A stretch of DNA of 64,000 nt from Ctenosaura bakeri (Eukaryota; Chordata; Lepidosauria; Squamata; Iguanidae): positions 62,001 through 126,000 of the forward strand of contig CAOLHI010001025.1 in NCBI GenBank assembly GCA_948474755.1. Reading direction: 5' to 3'. Of the stretch, positions 21,843 to 34,783 are shown one piece after another. Numbering within the stretch: position 1 is the stretch's first letter; every line of letters starts with the position of its first letter. The notes under the pieces are model-generated. The model was not told the DNA's origin, did no database searches, and worked only from the letters and a program-made list of their open reading frames with translations. A program made the position numbers and the translations under genes.

Positions 21843-22978
21843 GTCCCCATCCCGGGACAAGAGCACCCTGAGGAAAGGGCCCTATAGTACCAGAGCCAGT
21901 GGGCTACGTCTGGTGATGCAGGAAGTCAGAAGGCTACTTCCGCAGGCAAGCAAGAAAGTTGCGGGTACCCAAAGCAGGCCACGTGGGTGCCGTCACCTGG
22001 ATGCTAGGGGACAGATTGGGGCAAAGGGCAGGATAGGGGAAAGGAGTCCGTGAGAGAAGAGGGCAGAGCTGCCTGGTTGTGGGACCCTTCCTGGAGGAGT
22101 GGTGGGTTTCTCAGGGTCAGCCACCACTGCCCCTCTCTGGAACTTCAAAACACTCCCCATCTGCCCCTGCTCCCGGTAGGTGCTAAAAGTTTCCTGGATG
22201 ACATGACAGCACTATGAAGAAATCGTTCACGGAATATAAAAAAGCAGTTTTTGTTTTTAAAGATGAATGAGGGTGGACAAGCAACAAGATGATCTGAATA
22301 ATAGATTGAGTTAGAGGAAATTATGCAGAACAGCATCTAACCTGAATAGTTTATTGACTTTTATAATAATAATTGTTTAGCATTTGTTTGAGTGTTGCAA
22401 GAAAAAGCCCACATTTAACATTTGAAAGGAAGTATAAAGGAGGGTTAGGTTACAATCTAGAGTGGGAAGTCAACAATATGTATGTTCGTAAATTCTTTTT
22501 TTTTCTTTCTAAAGTAGTAGGTTTAATAATAGTAGAGAGGATTCTTTTAGTGTGCATTGTTTTAGCATGTATTGTTTTCATTTTGTTGTTGTTTGTCAGT
22601 GTGTGATGTTTATCTAAAAATAAAAATATTAGGAGGAAAAAAAGGATTCTCGGTTGACTGCTGGTAACCGAAACAGTGGAAAGTGATACTGCAGATGATA
22701 TATAAAGATGATATGATAAGTGCCACTTAGAAGTGCCAGCCAAAAACCAATGGCTGGGGAGCCAGCAATATCTATGAAAGAGTACTACATATATCAGGAT
22801 ACCTGTCCCTGGACTTGAATATGCAGGAGGGACCCTCCTCTGTGTCCCACTGGGTGGGGGCACTATGCTGTTGAGGGACGTGGGAGCAGGGCCTTCTTGG
22901 CCGTGGCACCTCAGTTGTGGAATGCTTTCCCCATGGAAGTTTGATAGGCACCAGCATCGGTTTCTTTCCAGCACCAAG
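21843..22978. other. Mostly unrecognised; L2-like scrap near 22880-22960
   Basis: 22880-22960 (gcagggccttcttggccgtggcacctcag..gtggaatgctttcccca) resembles the end of an L2-type LINE reading frame. The rest is AT-rich and unassigned. Confidence 0.35.
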
Positions 22979-23156
22979 GCCATTTCTGCACTAGACTGTT
23001 ATAGCGCTATGATTCCACTTTCAACATCCTACGGAATCCTGGGGTTTGCACTTTCGGGAAGGGCCGTCCGGCCCCTCCCGAAAGTGCAAACCCCAGGATT
23101 CCATAGGATGTTGCAAGTGGAATCATAGCGCTATAACAGTGTAGTGCAGAAATGGC
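22979..23156. mobile_element. Short foldback element, copy 3
   Basis: Ends GCCATTTCTGCACTAG and TAGTGCAGAAATGGC. The centre has GCACTTTCGGG/CCCGAAAGTGC, a change from the usual GCAGTTTCGGG seen in both arms. Confidence 0.88.
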
Positions 23157-24146
23157 TGAGGTCAAGACATGGCTTTACGTTAAAACCTCTGGGGCTTAAT
23201 TCCCTTTAAAAGTGCATGTCCGTGATTTTTAATTGTTGCAAACTGTTCAACCTGTTGTCACATTTAATACTTTAAAAATTCTGTTTCGGCTGTTTACGTT
23301 GGAATTGTGCAATGTTTCATTTGTACATCCCCCTAAAATCCCACGCAGCAGGATCTAAATATTTTAATAAGTAAATTGAATAGTTCAGGAGAAGTACCCA
23401 GGCCCCCTATTTTCACATTGGCCATGAAAGATTTCCTGACGGCTCCCGCTCTTCACACCAAGACAACCTTTTTCAGCATCTTTTACTGGGAAAAGCGTTT
23501 CTTGCAGGCATCTGAAGAAGAACAGCTGATTTGTGTTTAATATCTTGTTGCCTTGCAACAAACAACAGCATTGTTGTGACTGGGAATAGTGGCAATTTAG
23601 CATTCTCGGCAAAGGGAACATGGGGAAATCATTACCGTCCTCCAAAGATCTCCCATCGCTCCTTCCATCTGTGAGAAACTGATGCTTGTTACACAAGGGG
23701 TGGGGGAGAGAAGGAGAAGAGGTGTTAGCATGTGTGCCTGTGGTTTATTTATTTACTTTCAGATCTTATTGAACGGATTAACTCTGAATACACAGCGGCA
23801 GATGTTGTGGATCTGAGCATCTGCTAATCAGGACCGGGCACGTGTGAAAAGGAGCTGGGCTTGTAAGTTAAGGGAGAAAAGAGGGGAGAATCAATAGAGG
23901 GGGAAAAAGAACGACAAAATGGAGTGAGAATCATGGGTTTCTTTACCCACAAAGGCACCCAGTGTACTGAGCTGGTACTGCCGGCAATTCCCAGCCATTC
24001 CAAGACTTTTAGGAGTACCAAAACCTGCATATCCAGTCTCAATTAATCCTCTGCTATTCCACTTTTCACCTGCTTTTAAAAGGTCCTGCTTTCTTTTTCT
24101 CCTCTTCCCTTTAGTGTACTTCAATTGCTGCAAGTACTTGTCAGGG
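23157..24146. other. No recognised feature
   Basis: Intronic. Mixed composition, with an L2/SINE-like AT-rich patch at 23215-23290. Confidence 0.4.
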
Positions 24147-24557
24147 GCCCTTTCCACACGGCATTTCCGATGTGAAAGGGCCCCTTGAGTAAATGTGAGG
24201 AGCGGTGCACACGACACACTCACATTTGCACGACGCTCAAGGCCCCGACGCGGACCGTGCACACGTGTTTTCATTTTCGGCTTGAAGCCGAAAATGTTGC
24301 ACGGTTGCGCATCGCTCCAGGGCCCCGCGTGCACTTACCTCGTGTGCGGAGCCTCGGGAGCCGGGCCGGTCATGCTTCCTGTCCAGTGCAGCTTGGAACG
24401 GTCCCAGGCTGCACTATGAAAGGAAGAGGTGGGGCTCTCACGTGAGCAGGAACCTCGTGCGGAGCCGTAGGACCCTGGATGCGAGAGCCTCTCTCCGGAG
24501 GCTGCTCGCGCAAGCCCCGCACCCCAGCACCACGAAACGGTAAGGTGCGAAAAGGGT
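24147..24557. mobile_element. Long GC-rich foldback element, copy 3
   Basis: 411 bp with ends GCCCTTTCCACACGGC and GGTGCGAAAAGGGT. Flanked by an exact CAGGG direct repeat (24142-24146, 24558-24562). AGGTAAGTG lies on the minus strand near 24332-24340. Closely related to 53362-53772. Confidence 0.85.
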
Positions 24558-24704
24558 CAGGGATTCAGCCCTTCCTTGAAAGCACTGCACTCTTTGATTT
24601 GCCATGATAGTAGTTTTCCAGGTGATTTACTACGCATTAGGCATAGGAGACTTTGTACTGGTAATATAACCCATGTTAAATACTGTTGGTAACAATGACC
24701 CTTA

Positions 24705-25120
24705 TCATAGGATGCCCCAGCGGCGCAATATTCCAATCCCCATCCTGGCAGTGCCATTGCTGGGATACGATTGGGACCTGAACGCTCCCACCACATTTGG
24801 TCAGCTGCTGGTGGATAGGTAGCATTAGGGACACTCTTCTCTCTTGTGTAGAACAGCCCATTTCTTCTTGTGTTGCACTGTGGAAGGAAGTGCTTCATAT
24901 CACTTCCACTCTTCCTGCACACCCACAGCCAACGGGATCATCATGGGCAAGGGGACCATTACCAGATTTTTTCTGGTAATGGTATACGGCATGATCGCGA
25001 TGGACGGGGACACGACAGCAGCAGGCCTGCAATGACGTCATGCAATGGCACGTGTCCCTGCCCAGCGGCAACACATTGCCACGCTGGGATGGCGACGTTG
25101 TGTGGTAAGGGAAAACATAT
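24705..25120. mobile_element. Possible diverged long foldback relative
   Basis: Shares words with 20934-21274 (tcctggcagtgcc.ttgctg, gaacgctccc, ggaaggaagtgctt) but lacks clear ends. Confidence 0.35.
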
Positions 25121-25230
25121 TTTATATCAAAAAACTGGTACCATTTTATTGCATTTCAGTAAAGGAGAAAATCCATCTTGGAGATCAAAGGATTCGACTT
25201 GGGAAATGCATCGCTCAGGGTCATCTGGTC

Positions 25231-25305
25231 AACTGCAAACGCCAGGTTTCCATAGGATGTTGAAAGTGGAATAATCGTGCTATAAGAGTGTAGTGTGGAA
25301 ATGGT
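25231..25305. mobile_element. Short foldback element, right half only
   Basis: Only the right arm remains (aactgcaaac..ccataggatgttgaaagtgg..gtgtggaaatggt). Confidence 0.75.
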
Positions 25306-25384
25306 CTGAGTGTTCTTTTCTTGAGAGTAAAAGAGTAGCAAGGACATGACAGTACTTAACTAACTCAGCATGAGGTGAGAAGGG

Positions 25385-25530
25385 GACATGGCAAGATCTT
25401 GTTCTTCCCTGTATGCTTGGGCAAAAGAAAACAGCTATGTCTTCTCCCTCATTAATAATTTTTGCTGTTTTGACCACACTGTGGTGTTGCTTGGTCACAT
25501 GTGTCCCAGTTTTCCTCTATGAAATGTTGG
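25385..25530. repeat. Unclassified dispersed repeat R1, second copy
   Basis: Matches 150-345. Family unknown. Confidence 0.5.
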
Positions 25531-26815
25531 AACATACAAAACTGACACACATCCCTGCTGTAAGATCAGCTTGACCGACGGTAAATGGATGCAGCCACAG
25601 CACAGAAGAGCATCCCAGGCCTTGAGCTGACGGGTTCTAGCATCCCCTTGCAGCAGGTGGTAGGATGTGAAAAATTCCCCCCAGATTATACCCAGGATCA
25701 ATACTCCAGACCTCCATGGCTGGAGAAGAAGTCCCTGGGCCAGGGTGCATTTCCCCTCCCAGTCGATGCCCCTTGAAGATGGATCTCCAAGGTTGCCCAG
25801 AGTAGAAACAAAGGGAACTGAATTGGACAGGCAGGAACCACCTCTTAGCACACCTGCAGCCTTTTGGAAAGCACTAAGCTCTTCTGTTTCTTCCCTGAAT
25901 TAAAACCCCACACTGCCAATATTCTGAAAATGTTATTCTGAAAATGCAACAGGTTTGCTAATATTACTGCCGATTCCACAAGGAGGAGGCAGGGAAGGAG
26001 ATGAACAACAACAATCTCAACTGAGGCAGCTTAATTGTGCAGGCTGTTGAACAACATTGAGTCAACATTGACGCATTGGGCCTGTGGCTACCGAGCGGAG
26101 AACATGACGGGAACTTAACTCGACTAGGCATATGATAGAAAACCATGTTTCAGACCTGTACTGAACAGTCTGCAAGCAGATAAGCATCCAGGGCACACAA
26201 GGAACATAGAACTACTTGCAAAAACAGCAGGCTTCACGGATGCCATTTTGCCTTTCTGATTTCAAGTGCACCTAAATGCACCCCCAGGGGTTTCAATGTC
26301 ATCCTTCCTTTGTTGTTTCATCTTAAATATCTTGTCCACTTCTTAATCCTTGAAGTCTGAAAGGACCGAGTTGATAGGATTCATCAGATTGATTCCACAA
26401 TGGAACCACAGACCACTAACAAAAGAGAGGGACTACAAAAGTTACCTTTTTGATCAACACTTTCCAAGCCTGGCCAGGGGATTTTAGAAGCTGGTAAACA
26501 AAGAAAGAAAGAAGGAAACAATGCTTCAAGGAGACAGGGTGCAACTTTACAGAACGGTTGTGCAATGCCACCTGATTAGCGAATTGCAGAACTGAACAAC
26601 TGAATGTACTATCAAAAAATGGGCATATTTACATGTGCATCTGCCTGAATAATCCACATGTACAAACAAGGACAATGTGCAACCATCCACAATGGCACCA
26701 TATGCACAAGTCTGCTTCCACAACCTTGAACTGAACATGAGCATTCCGCATTGGATGAAAATAGCCAATGGCTTCTGAAGGTGAACTTTATGTATGTGCA
26801 GAACACCAAGATGAA
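25531..26815. other. No recognised feature
   Basis: Intronic sequence. No repeat or gene identified. Confidence 0.4.
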
Positions 26816-27010
26816 AGCCAGCTTGGTGTAGTGGCTTGAGCATTGGACTACGACCTTGCAGACTAGGATTTGATAACCCACTGGGCCATGGAAAACCCGC
26901 TGGGTGACCTTGGGTGCATCACACATTCTTAGCCCCAGAAAACCCTATGATAGGTTTGCCTTAGGGTTGCCATAAGTTGGAAACAACTTAAAGGTACATA
27001 GCAACATGAC
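26816..27010 (+). mobile_element. L2-tailed tRNA-SINE
   Basis: Head agccagcttggtgtagtggcttgagc with an A-box-like TGGTGTAGTGG. Body ccatggaaaacccgctgggtgaccttggg. Tail ttgccataagttggaaacaacttaaaggta. Confidence 0.85.
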
Positions 27011-27555
27011 GGCAAGGTGAGGTCTTCAACCTCTGGAAGAGTCACAGCATTTTCAACCTGGAAGGGTTGCTGTATTACCAGTATCTCCTCATGACCCTCT
27101 AGATGGCTTTGGCTTACAACTTCCATCATTCCTAGCCCCCACAATACTCTGATGGTGACAGATTGTGAGTAGGATCACTAGAGCTCAGGGCCTGGCCCTG
27201 AGTCTCCAGTTTTCAGCGGACATCTTCAGATGAGAGACAAGGGTGCAAATTCTCTAGCTCTGGGAGGTTCACCTCCAGGCAAGAAGAGAGAGCTGTGTAG
27301 AAATCTCCATTTCAGTCAGAAAAGCAGCTTGCTACAGTTTGCAAGACTTAATTGCTTTGTTGCTGCAACTTGCAAATGTTCTCCACGGGAGTCTATGCAT
27401 ATTCTTCCTCCTTCTCTTCCAACTGTTGTGGCACCAGGGATTACTCTCTGTTCTGCTCTTTATCCACCTCCCAGATAGAAGCAAGTAAGCTAGATTAAGT
27501 GTTCCTTATTCCATCTTCCTAAGCAAGAGAGCAAGAATAATCCCCTCATTCCACC
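27011..27555. other. No recognised feature
   Basis: Intronic, unassigned. Confidence 0.35.
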
Positions 27556-28162
27556 TTCATAGGATCACAGAGTTGAAAGATACAAGGGCCATCCAGTCCA
27601 ACCCCATTCTGCCATGCAGGAATCAAAGCATTCCCAACAGATGGTTATCCAGCCTCTGTTTAAAAGCCTCCAAAGAAGGAAACTCTACCACATTCCCAGA
27701 CAGCAGCAGATTCTACTGTCAAACGGCTCTTGCCATCCAGAAGTTCTTCCTAATGTTTAGGTGGAATCTCTTTTCCTGAAGTTTGAAGCCGTTGCTCCAA
27801 AGTGTCCTAGTCTCTGGAGCAGCAGAAAACATCTCCCATATGACATCCTTTTAAATATTTAAATTGGGTTGTCATGTCCCCTCTTAACCTTCTCTTCTCC
27901 AGGCAAAACATACTCAGCTCTCTAAGCTGCTCCTCACAGGGCTTCATGGTTTCCAGGCCTTTGACCATTTTGCTTGCCCTCCTCTGGACAGGTTCCAGCC
28001 TGTCAATATCCTTCTTGAATTGTGGTGCCCAAAACTGGACACACGATTATTCCAGGTGGGGTCCAACCAAAGCAGAATAGAGGGGTACCACCACTTCCCT
28101 TGACCTAGACTCTATATTCCTACTGATGGAGATGATGTGGCTTACTAAGACTCCTAGACCCT
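27556..28162 (-). mobile_element. CR1 LINE 3' part
   Basis: Inverted tail cataggatcacagagttgaaag, then the C-terminal codons back to the DLGV/LSHHHL region (actcctagaccc). Confidence 0.88.
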
Positions 28163-28657
28163 TTTCACCTTTATTTGGGAACAGACCTTTTAGCTAAGAT
28201 TTCTGTCCTAATGTGAAAACGGGGGGGGTGTTCTCTCAGTGTATCAGAGTCTATTTGAATGACAAGCTGTGAGCAACCCTGTTTGGTACTCAGCGCATAC
28301 TGCTTAATGACATCTCAGGTTCTGGCCCAGAAACCTCAGGACTGGGGACAATTGTGAACTGGCAACCCTAATTGTGAGAGTTGTAGGCCAAAACCACCCA
28401 GACAGCCAGAGTGGCCCAGCCCTGCTCTTGACCTACAAATGGCAAAGTGCATTCCAGAGGACTTGGCTTCCTGAGATCAACCTCAGCAACCCAACGCAGC
28501 CTTGCTGCATCCCACCACGTGGACACAGGCCCCCTGCTGGTCCCAGAGCTGCTTCCTGATCATTCGCAGCCTTGGGGATTAGCCAAGTACAGTGGGAGGG
28601 AAACACAGCGTGAAGCTCAAAGAGCAAGGCTCAAGATCATAGAAGTGACAGAGACTG
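28163..28657. other. No recognised feature
   Basis: Intronic, unassigned. G-run at 28222-28228. Confidence 0.35.
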
Positions 28658-28835
28658 GCCATTTCCGCACGAGACAGTTATAGCGCTATGATTCCACTTT
28701 CAACATCCTATGGAATCCTGGGGTTTGCAGTTTCAGGAGGGGCTGGCCAGCCCCTTCCTAAACTGCAAACCTCAGGATTCCATAGGATGTTGAAAGTGGA
28801 ATCATAGCGCTATAACCGTCTCGTGCGGAAATAGC
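28658..28835. mobile_element. Short foldback element, copy 4
   Basis: Ends GCCATTTCCGCACGAGAC and GTCTCGTGCGGAAATAGC. The ACGAGAC/GTCTCGT variant is matched between arms. Confidence 0.88.
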
Positions 28836-29415
28836 CACAGTCACGAGGGGAGCTTCTCATGCTAAGAGATAAGAGAGACTCTTTTTTTTTAAAGTTGCTG
28901 TTTGGCATCTCTTCATTTAGAAGCTCCTTTATAAAGAGGCATTGAAAAGGTCAATACAAATGCTGGGAATTTATCTACAGTGGAGAGGAGAAAGCAAGAA
29001 CACATCTGACCCACAAGCTTTCACCAGGACATCCAAAGGCGCAAAACCTGGAGAAGTCCCCCCACCCCTTTAGCCAAACTCTCAGAATCTTAATCTAGTT
29101 TAGAAAATACAGCTTGAAATGTGTAGGTTGGTCATCTCTGGAGTGGACCCATTCAATCAGGGAGTCCACTGTGTAAGTAAATCCAAATGATATAACAGGT
29201 GCCCTACGGACTCAGAAGATTTCAGCCATTAGAAGGTGCATTCTGAACAGAAAATCAGATTCTGTGAATTAGGGTGCTGAGGCCAAAACTCCATCATCCC
29301 CAAACTGTCAAGCCCTCCCTACAGCCCCACAGGTGACAGGAGGCAAAGCTTTGTCACTTCCAGTTGTTTCAAATGGTAGCAACAACCGTGAGCTGTGGTG
29401 CTTTAGAATTCCATC
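28836..29415. other. No recognised feature
   Basis: Intronic, unassigned. Confidence 0.35.
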
Positions 29416-29620
29416 GTTGTTTTTGTAGTTGTTGAGTGCCTTCAAGTCCTTTCTGACTTATGGTGACCCTGAAGTGAACTTATCACAGGGTTTTCTGGGG
29501 CTGGGAGTGTGTGCTGCATCCAAAGTCACCCAGTGGTTGTCCATGGCTGAGCAGGAAATCGAACCCTGGTCTCCTGGGTTGTAGTCCAAGGATCAAACCA
29601 CTACACCACGCTGGGTCCTA
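29416..29620 (-). mobile_element. L2-tailed tRNA-SINE
   Basis: Inverted tail tgccttcaagtcctttctgacttatggtgacc and head ccactacaccacgctggg. Confidence 0.85.
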
Positions 29621-29937
29621 GAACTCCATGGAGTTCCCTAAAAACAGAGTGACCCTCCAGACTCTGGAAGTGACATTCACAGGCACTGACTTCAAGGAGA
29701 TGAGGGCAGGGGGACACACTGCCTTCTGGGTTAGGGTCAATAGCCATTCTCCCATTCCACGTGCTCACCTACACCACCCTTGAGTTCAAGCAAGTTGCAA
29801 GTGTGATAGGGCTACACCTGATGGCAGGTGTAAGCCTAACTCTCTCCTTCCTTTGGCAATAATTAATTATCTCCCCTTCTCTAGATACCAAGAAGTGACT
29901 GTCACAGCCTCGGAGAAATTCCTTTTTGGACTTTTCC

Positions 29938-30462
29938 AGGATTCTGGATTACAATCTTAGAAAGGAGCATGAAGGTAGTCTAGTCCAACCTCTTGCCCTG
30001 CAGGGATACACAACTAAAGCACTCCTGAAAGGTGGCCATCAAACCTCTGTTTAAAGACCTCCAAAGAAGAAGAGATCATCATCCCTTGAGGTAGTCAATT
30101 CCACTATTGCTCTGGCTGTCTGGATGTTTTCTAATGGACTCTTCTGCTATTTAAGCCCATGGGTTCCTGTCCTAGTCTCTGGAGCAGCAGAAAACCAGCT
30201 CACTCCATCTTCTCTATGAGAGAACTTTAGGTATTTACGGGTATCTATCGTATCACCTCTCTGACCTCTCTTCTTCAAATTCAGCATACCCAACTCCCTC
30301 AGTCATTCCTCATAAAGATTGTTTTCCAGACCTGTGACTATCTTGGTTGCCCTCCTCTGGACATGTTCTACCTTGTCAATAGCCCTCTCAAACTGTGATG
30401 CCCAGAACTGAACATGGTATTCTCCAGTGAGGTCTCAACAAAGAAGAATAGAATGGCATTAT
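29938..30462 (-). mobile_element. CR1 LINE 3' part (older)
   Basis: Diverged minus-strand CR1 from the tail to the PLYSALVR region. Abuts the opposite-strand copy at 30508. Confidence 0.82.
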
Positions 30463-30507
30463 ATCCTGTATTTGTGCAGCTGTACTCCAAAAGGAACTTT
30501 CCCAAGC

Positions 30508-30892
30508 TTTGGGTATGTTTAGTCTGCAGAAGAGAAGGTTAACAGGGGACATGATAGCCATGTTTAAATATTTGAAGGGATGCCATGTAGAGGAAGGAGC
30601 GGGCTTGTTTTCTGTTGCTCCAGAGACCAGGACAAGGAGCAATGGATTCAAGCTGCAGGAAAGGAGATTCCACCCGAACCTCAGGAAGAACTTCCTGATG
30701 GTCAGGGCTGCCCGGCAGTGGAATCTGCTGCCTGGGAGTGTGGTGGAGTCTCCTTCTTTGGAGGTTTTTAAGCAGAGGCTGGATGGCCATCTGTCGGTAG
30801 TGCTTTGAGGGTGTTCCTGCATGGCAGGGGGTTGGACTGGATGGCCCCTGGGGTCTCTTCCAACTCTACATTTCTATGATTCTATGATTCTA
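30508..30892 (+). mobile_element. CR1 LINE 3' end
   Basis: Reads [38 protein letters not shown], then the C-terminus and a full ATTCTATGATTCTAT tail. A young-looking copy. Confidence 0.93.
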
Positions 30893-32080
30893 TAACAACT
30901 TTTGTAGCACCCTCCTTCTCCCCAGAAGGGCTCATGGAATGCCAATCCTTTTTTCTCTCTAGTGTCAGGCACTAATCCTTTAATTTTTTTGAGGCTTTTA
31001 TCTTCAAGGAGGTATTTATGCTGCTTAAGACAACAGCCACAGCCTGCTATCCTGACTATTGATGCTTTTTTGTCTTGTATGCAGTTTTTTCCACACATTT
31101 TATGTCAAATAATCCTGAAATATGTGTTGAAGCATGTGAATTCATTAAATACCATAAATACCTCCCTGGCACACAATCGCAAAGTAGATGAGAAGGCAGA
31201 GAATAGAAGACAGTTGTGCAGACATATGCAATATGATTATAAAATAGAGAGAAAGAGAGAGAGACTGTCTGAGCCTACTGCAAATCTGATATATAGTTAG
31301 ACTGGGCCCTTGAACACCCAACTGTTCTACAGAATCATGGAATTAAAAGTGAGCCCAAAGGATATCCAATCCAAATCCCTGTCAATGCAGGAATCCACAA
31401 GTAGGCATCCCTGTGAGACAGGCACATCCATGGTCTGGTTGTACACTTCTAATGAAGGAGAATCTGTCACCCAAGGTAGTCTGTTCTACTGACCATTGCT
31501 GTCAGAAAGGTCCTCCTAATGTTTATTTGTTTCCAACCATGTATATGCACCCAACCATGTGTTTATGCCTTCACCACGAGCAATGTTTCACAGCGTGATT
31601 TCATTGTGGTGTGGAGGTGGCCTTGGGCCTTTGAAGGTTATGCCAGAGCAGAACTTTGAAAGGTTCCACCAAGCTGGTAAGTCTTCAAATATAGTCTCAG
31701 TAGCAAACTCATCTGCTGTTCAAAGTTCAGCCAAAGTGAAGTATGGAGAGGTTCATCAACATCATGTTTTAAAAAAGCCACAGCAACTATGAACACCAAA
31801 AATGCCCCATACCAATGGAAAGATGACCCACACTGATGAAACCACAGATCTTTTAAGGTACTCTATCACCTTTTTGCACATACCATTACTGTGCCAGGGA
31901 TAAGCATCCCAGGACAGGGACCAGCCAGCAAGCTAACACTACGTACTAATGTGGGATCCAAGTAGCAAGTGATATTCAGTAGGGTAGGACCATCGTTTTA
32001 ATGCTTATGCAGATACAGTCTTTATCCAGGTCACATACATGCTAAGAGATAAGCAACCGTATCATTCCTGATTATATTGA
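30893..32080. other. Mostly unrecognised; CR1 relic 31328-31545
   Basis: 31328-31545 is an old minus-strand CR1 3' end (cagaatcatggaatt, ccaatccaaatccctgtcaatgcagg, gaaaggtcctcctaatgttt). The rest is unassigned. Confidence 0.45.
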
Positions 32081-32184
32081 GATGGTAATAGGAATGGAAA
32101 GAATATTTGAAAATATTTGAAAAACAATCAACAATATTTTTTTTTCAAGTGCCAAGAAACCCTTATGAGAAAAATCCTAGACTG

Positions 32185-32425
32185 ATGAGATTCTTCACAG
32201 TTTGAGAGTTATTCTGCACAAAATTTGCACATGGGTGAGTTGCAGAGCAAACAGCTTTTTCTGTGCAAGAAAGAGCATTTTCTCTGCAGAAAATAATACT
32301 TCTACACAGGAATGTTATTTTCTCTGCAGAAAATGCTAATTCCTTAAAAAAAAAAACACCACCCGTTGCTTTCTGTGCAAAACAACTAAATATGAACTTT
32401 GCACTGAAAAAGTCCTGAATTGTGA
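32185..32425. repeat. Degenerate TTTTCTGTGCAGAAAA repeat, copy 1
   Basis: Built from irregular repeats of a near-palindromic ttttctctgcagaaaa motif and tgcacaaaatttgcac. Related to 38985-39385 and 50600-50935. Confidence 0.6.
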
Positions 32426-32766
32426 ATAGCCTTTGCAAACTGTATGCTTTTTGAAGACATACCCACATTGGGAAGAAAAGTGTTAAAACTACTCATTGAT
32501 TCATTTGAGAAGAAACTCACTAAAGAATTGTATCCCTAGCATCCTTTTAGTGACAGGCATCCCTTTAAATCTGGCTTATGCATATGTGTGTTTATTTTTG
32601 GATGGGGCACAAAAGCTATACCCTAAAGCTATAGCTACCCTACAGCTGTTAAGCCCAAGTATTGCTCACTGCTGCTACTGCTGCTTGCTGAAGAAAAGAG
32701 GGGAGGCAATTTAGATGATGATGATGTGGTATCCAAGGGGAAAGGGAAAGATGGCACATTTCATAG
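32426..32766. other. No recognised feature
   Basis: Intronic, unassigned. Confidence 0.35.
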
Positions 32767-33174
32767 GCCCTTTTTGCACCGTACCTTGTCGTGGCAGTGG
32801 GGAGCGGCGCTCTGCTCACGACAGCCCTTTTTGCCTCCCGCATTGGCTTCCTTGTAGCGTGGCCGTTGCCATAGCACCCCGCCCCTTCCTTCCGCAGTGC
32901 AGTCTGGGAGCTGTAGGCTGCGCTGGGGGAAGGAAGCGCTACTGGGCTGGCTTGCCGACACACCAAACACAGGTAAGTGTGCGAGGGCACCGCGAGCATT
33001 GTGCAAGCGCGCAGTATTTTTGGCTTAAAGCCGAATATCAAAAAATGCGTGCGCGCCCTGCTTTAGCCTCGTGAGCGTCGCACGAGCGGGAGTGTGTCAT
33101 ACGGAGCAACGCTCCCACTCACACGACACTCAAGGGGTGCTCGCACGAAAAAAAAAAAAGCATGCGAAAAGGGC
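32767..33174. mobile_element. Long GC-rich foldback element, copy 5
   Basis: 408 bp with ends GCCCTTTTTGCACCG and CATGCGAAAAGGGC. Exact 5-bp flank CATAG on both sides (32762-32766, 33175-33179). Plus-strand CAGGTAAGTG at about 32970. Confidence 0.87.
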
Positions 33175-33175
33175 C

Positions 33176-33755
33176 ATAGAATCATAGAAACATAGAGTTG
33201 AAAGAGTCCACAATGGCCATTGAATCCAACTCTTTGCCATGTAGGAACAAAGACTCAAAGTACCCCCAGCAAATGGCCATCTAGCCTCCACTTAAAAACC
33301 TGAAAGAAGGAGGAGACTCCATCACACTCCATTGAGCTAGCATATTCCACTGCCAGACAGCTCTGACCATCAAGGAATCTCTTTTCTTGCAGTTTGAATC
33401 CACTGGTCCTTGTCCTAGTCTCTGGAGCAGCGGAAAACAAGCCTGTTCCCTCCCCGCCATGACATCCCTTCAATTATGTAAACATGGCTATCATGTCCCA
33501 TCTTAACCTCCTCTTCTGCAGACTAAACATGGCTATCATGTCCCATCTTAACCTTCTCTTCTGCACACTAAACATGGCTATCATGTCCCATCTTAACCTT
33601 CTCTTCTGCAGACTAACCAGCTCCCTAAGCTGCTCCTCAGAGGGCTTCATGGCTTCCAAACCCTTTACCCTCCTCTGGACATGTTCCAGCTTGTCAATAT
33701 CCTTCCTGAACTGTGCTGCCCCGAACGGGACACAGTATTCCAGTATTCCTCTTTG
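33176..33755 (-). mobile_element. CR1 LINE 3' part with 45-bp triplication
   Basis: A segment is repeated three times with a 45-bp period (AAACATGGC at 33480, 33525 and 33570), adding two extra 15-residue copies of the RWDMIAMF.xQKRRL region in frame. Confidence 0.9.
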
Positions 33756-34380
33756 TGTCTTACCATCTTTAAGCCAAGACTAGCTCTTTCTCCTTGTCTG
33801 AACTGCCTGCCCCTTCCCTCCCCTCTTTACTGGTAAGCGGCAGGAGATATTCCTGAGGTTAACAGCTGTCATATCAGGGTTATGAAAAAAAAAAAGTGTG
33901 GGCAGAACATCACACTTTGCATAGCTAATGTGTGATCTGGGCTTCTGAATTTTAGCATGAACTTAGTACGAACAGATGTATCAAAGATGTTGAGATCTGA
34001 GAGGCAGACTGGGTTTGGAACATTAGGGAGCTCCTAGAAAGCACAGACTGAAACCCCACAACCCATTTACAATCTCACTGGCATGGGATTTATCAATCAC
34101 CATTGACCTTTGGGGAGATTTTGCTCACCAGTGCAAACTGAAAGCTAATTATATGAGTTTCTGTCCCTCTAAGAGCTCTGAAGAAGAGAGAATTTTAGTG
34201 GGCACAGCTGCCGTGTCAATGAGATAGTGAATCCACCCTGGGCTTCAGTCTCATCATCGATTCAAGGTGTTGATCCCCATATCTCAAATAGGGTCATCAT
34301 TTGGACAACCTTTAAGTTCAGACTACAACTGAGACGAGGCTGAGAAGCAAGGAAGAGGACAGTGTTCTTAATAGTTAATG
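33756..34380. other. No recognised feature
   Basis: Intronic, unassigned. Confidence 0.35.
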
Positions 34381-34497
34381 TGTTTTAGGGGTTTTTAGAT
34401 GGGTTGGTGGGTGGGGAGGATGGGTTTTGTTTTAATTGCTTTTAATGTGTTTGATGCACTGTTGTAGTACCACCTCGATCCGTCGGGAGAGGCGGGA

Positions 34498-34547
<50 letters not shown>
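34381..34547 (+). mobile_element. SINE/LINE tail ending in (ATT)n
   Basis: BovB/Sauria-type tail (ccacctcgatccgtcgggagaggcgggatat) running into (ATT)16 at 34499-34547. Confidence 0.6.
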
Positions 34548-34783
34548 GTGCATTCCCTCAGGAACCCAACCTTTCTATGTTGATAACACTGAATACAGAC
34601 TGGATTTGGGAATATGGGAGAAAGTTACAGCCACTGGGCAAGACATTTTGGGGAATCAGAGACACCAGACCTCAAATCTTTCTAACAAGTATTACCTATA
34701 AGAAAATAAAATCCTGGGCAATGCTGGGTAAACACACTAGTAGTTTATAAAATACTTATGGGTATCTCTAGGCAGGCTGCACG

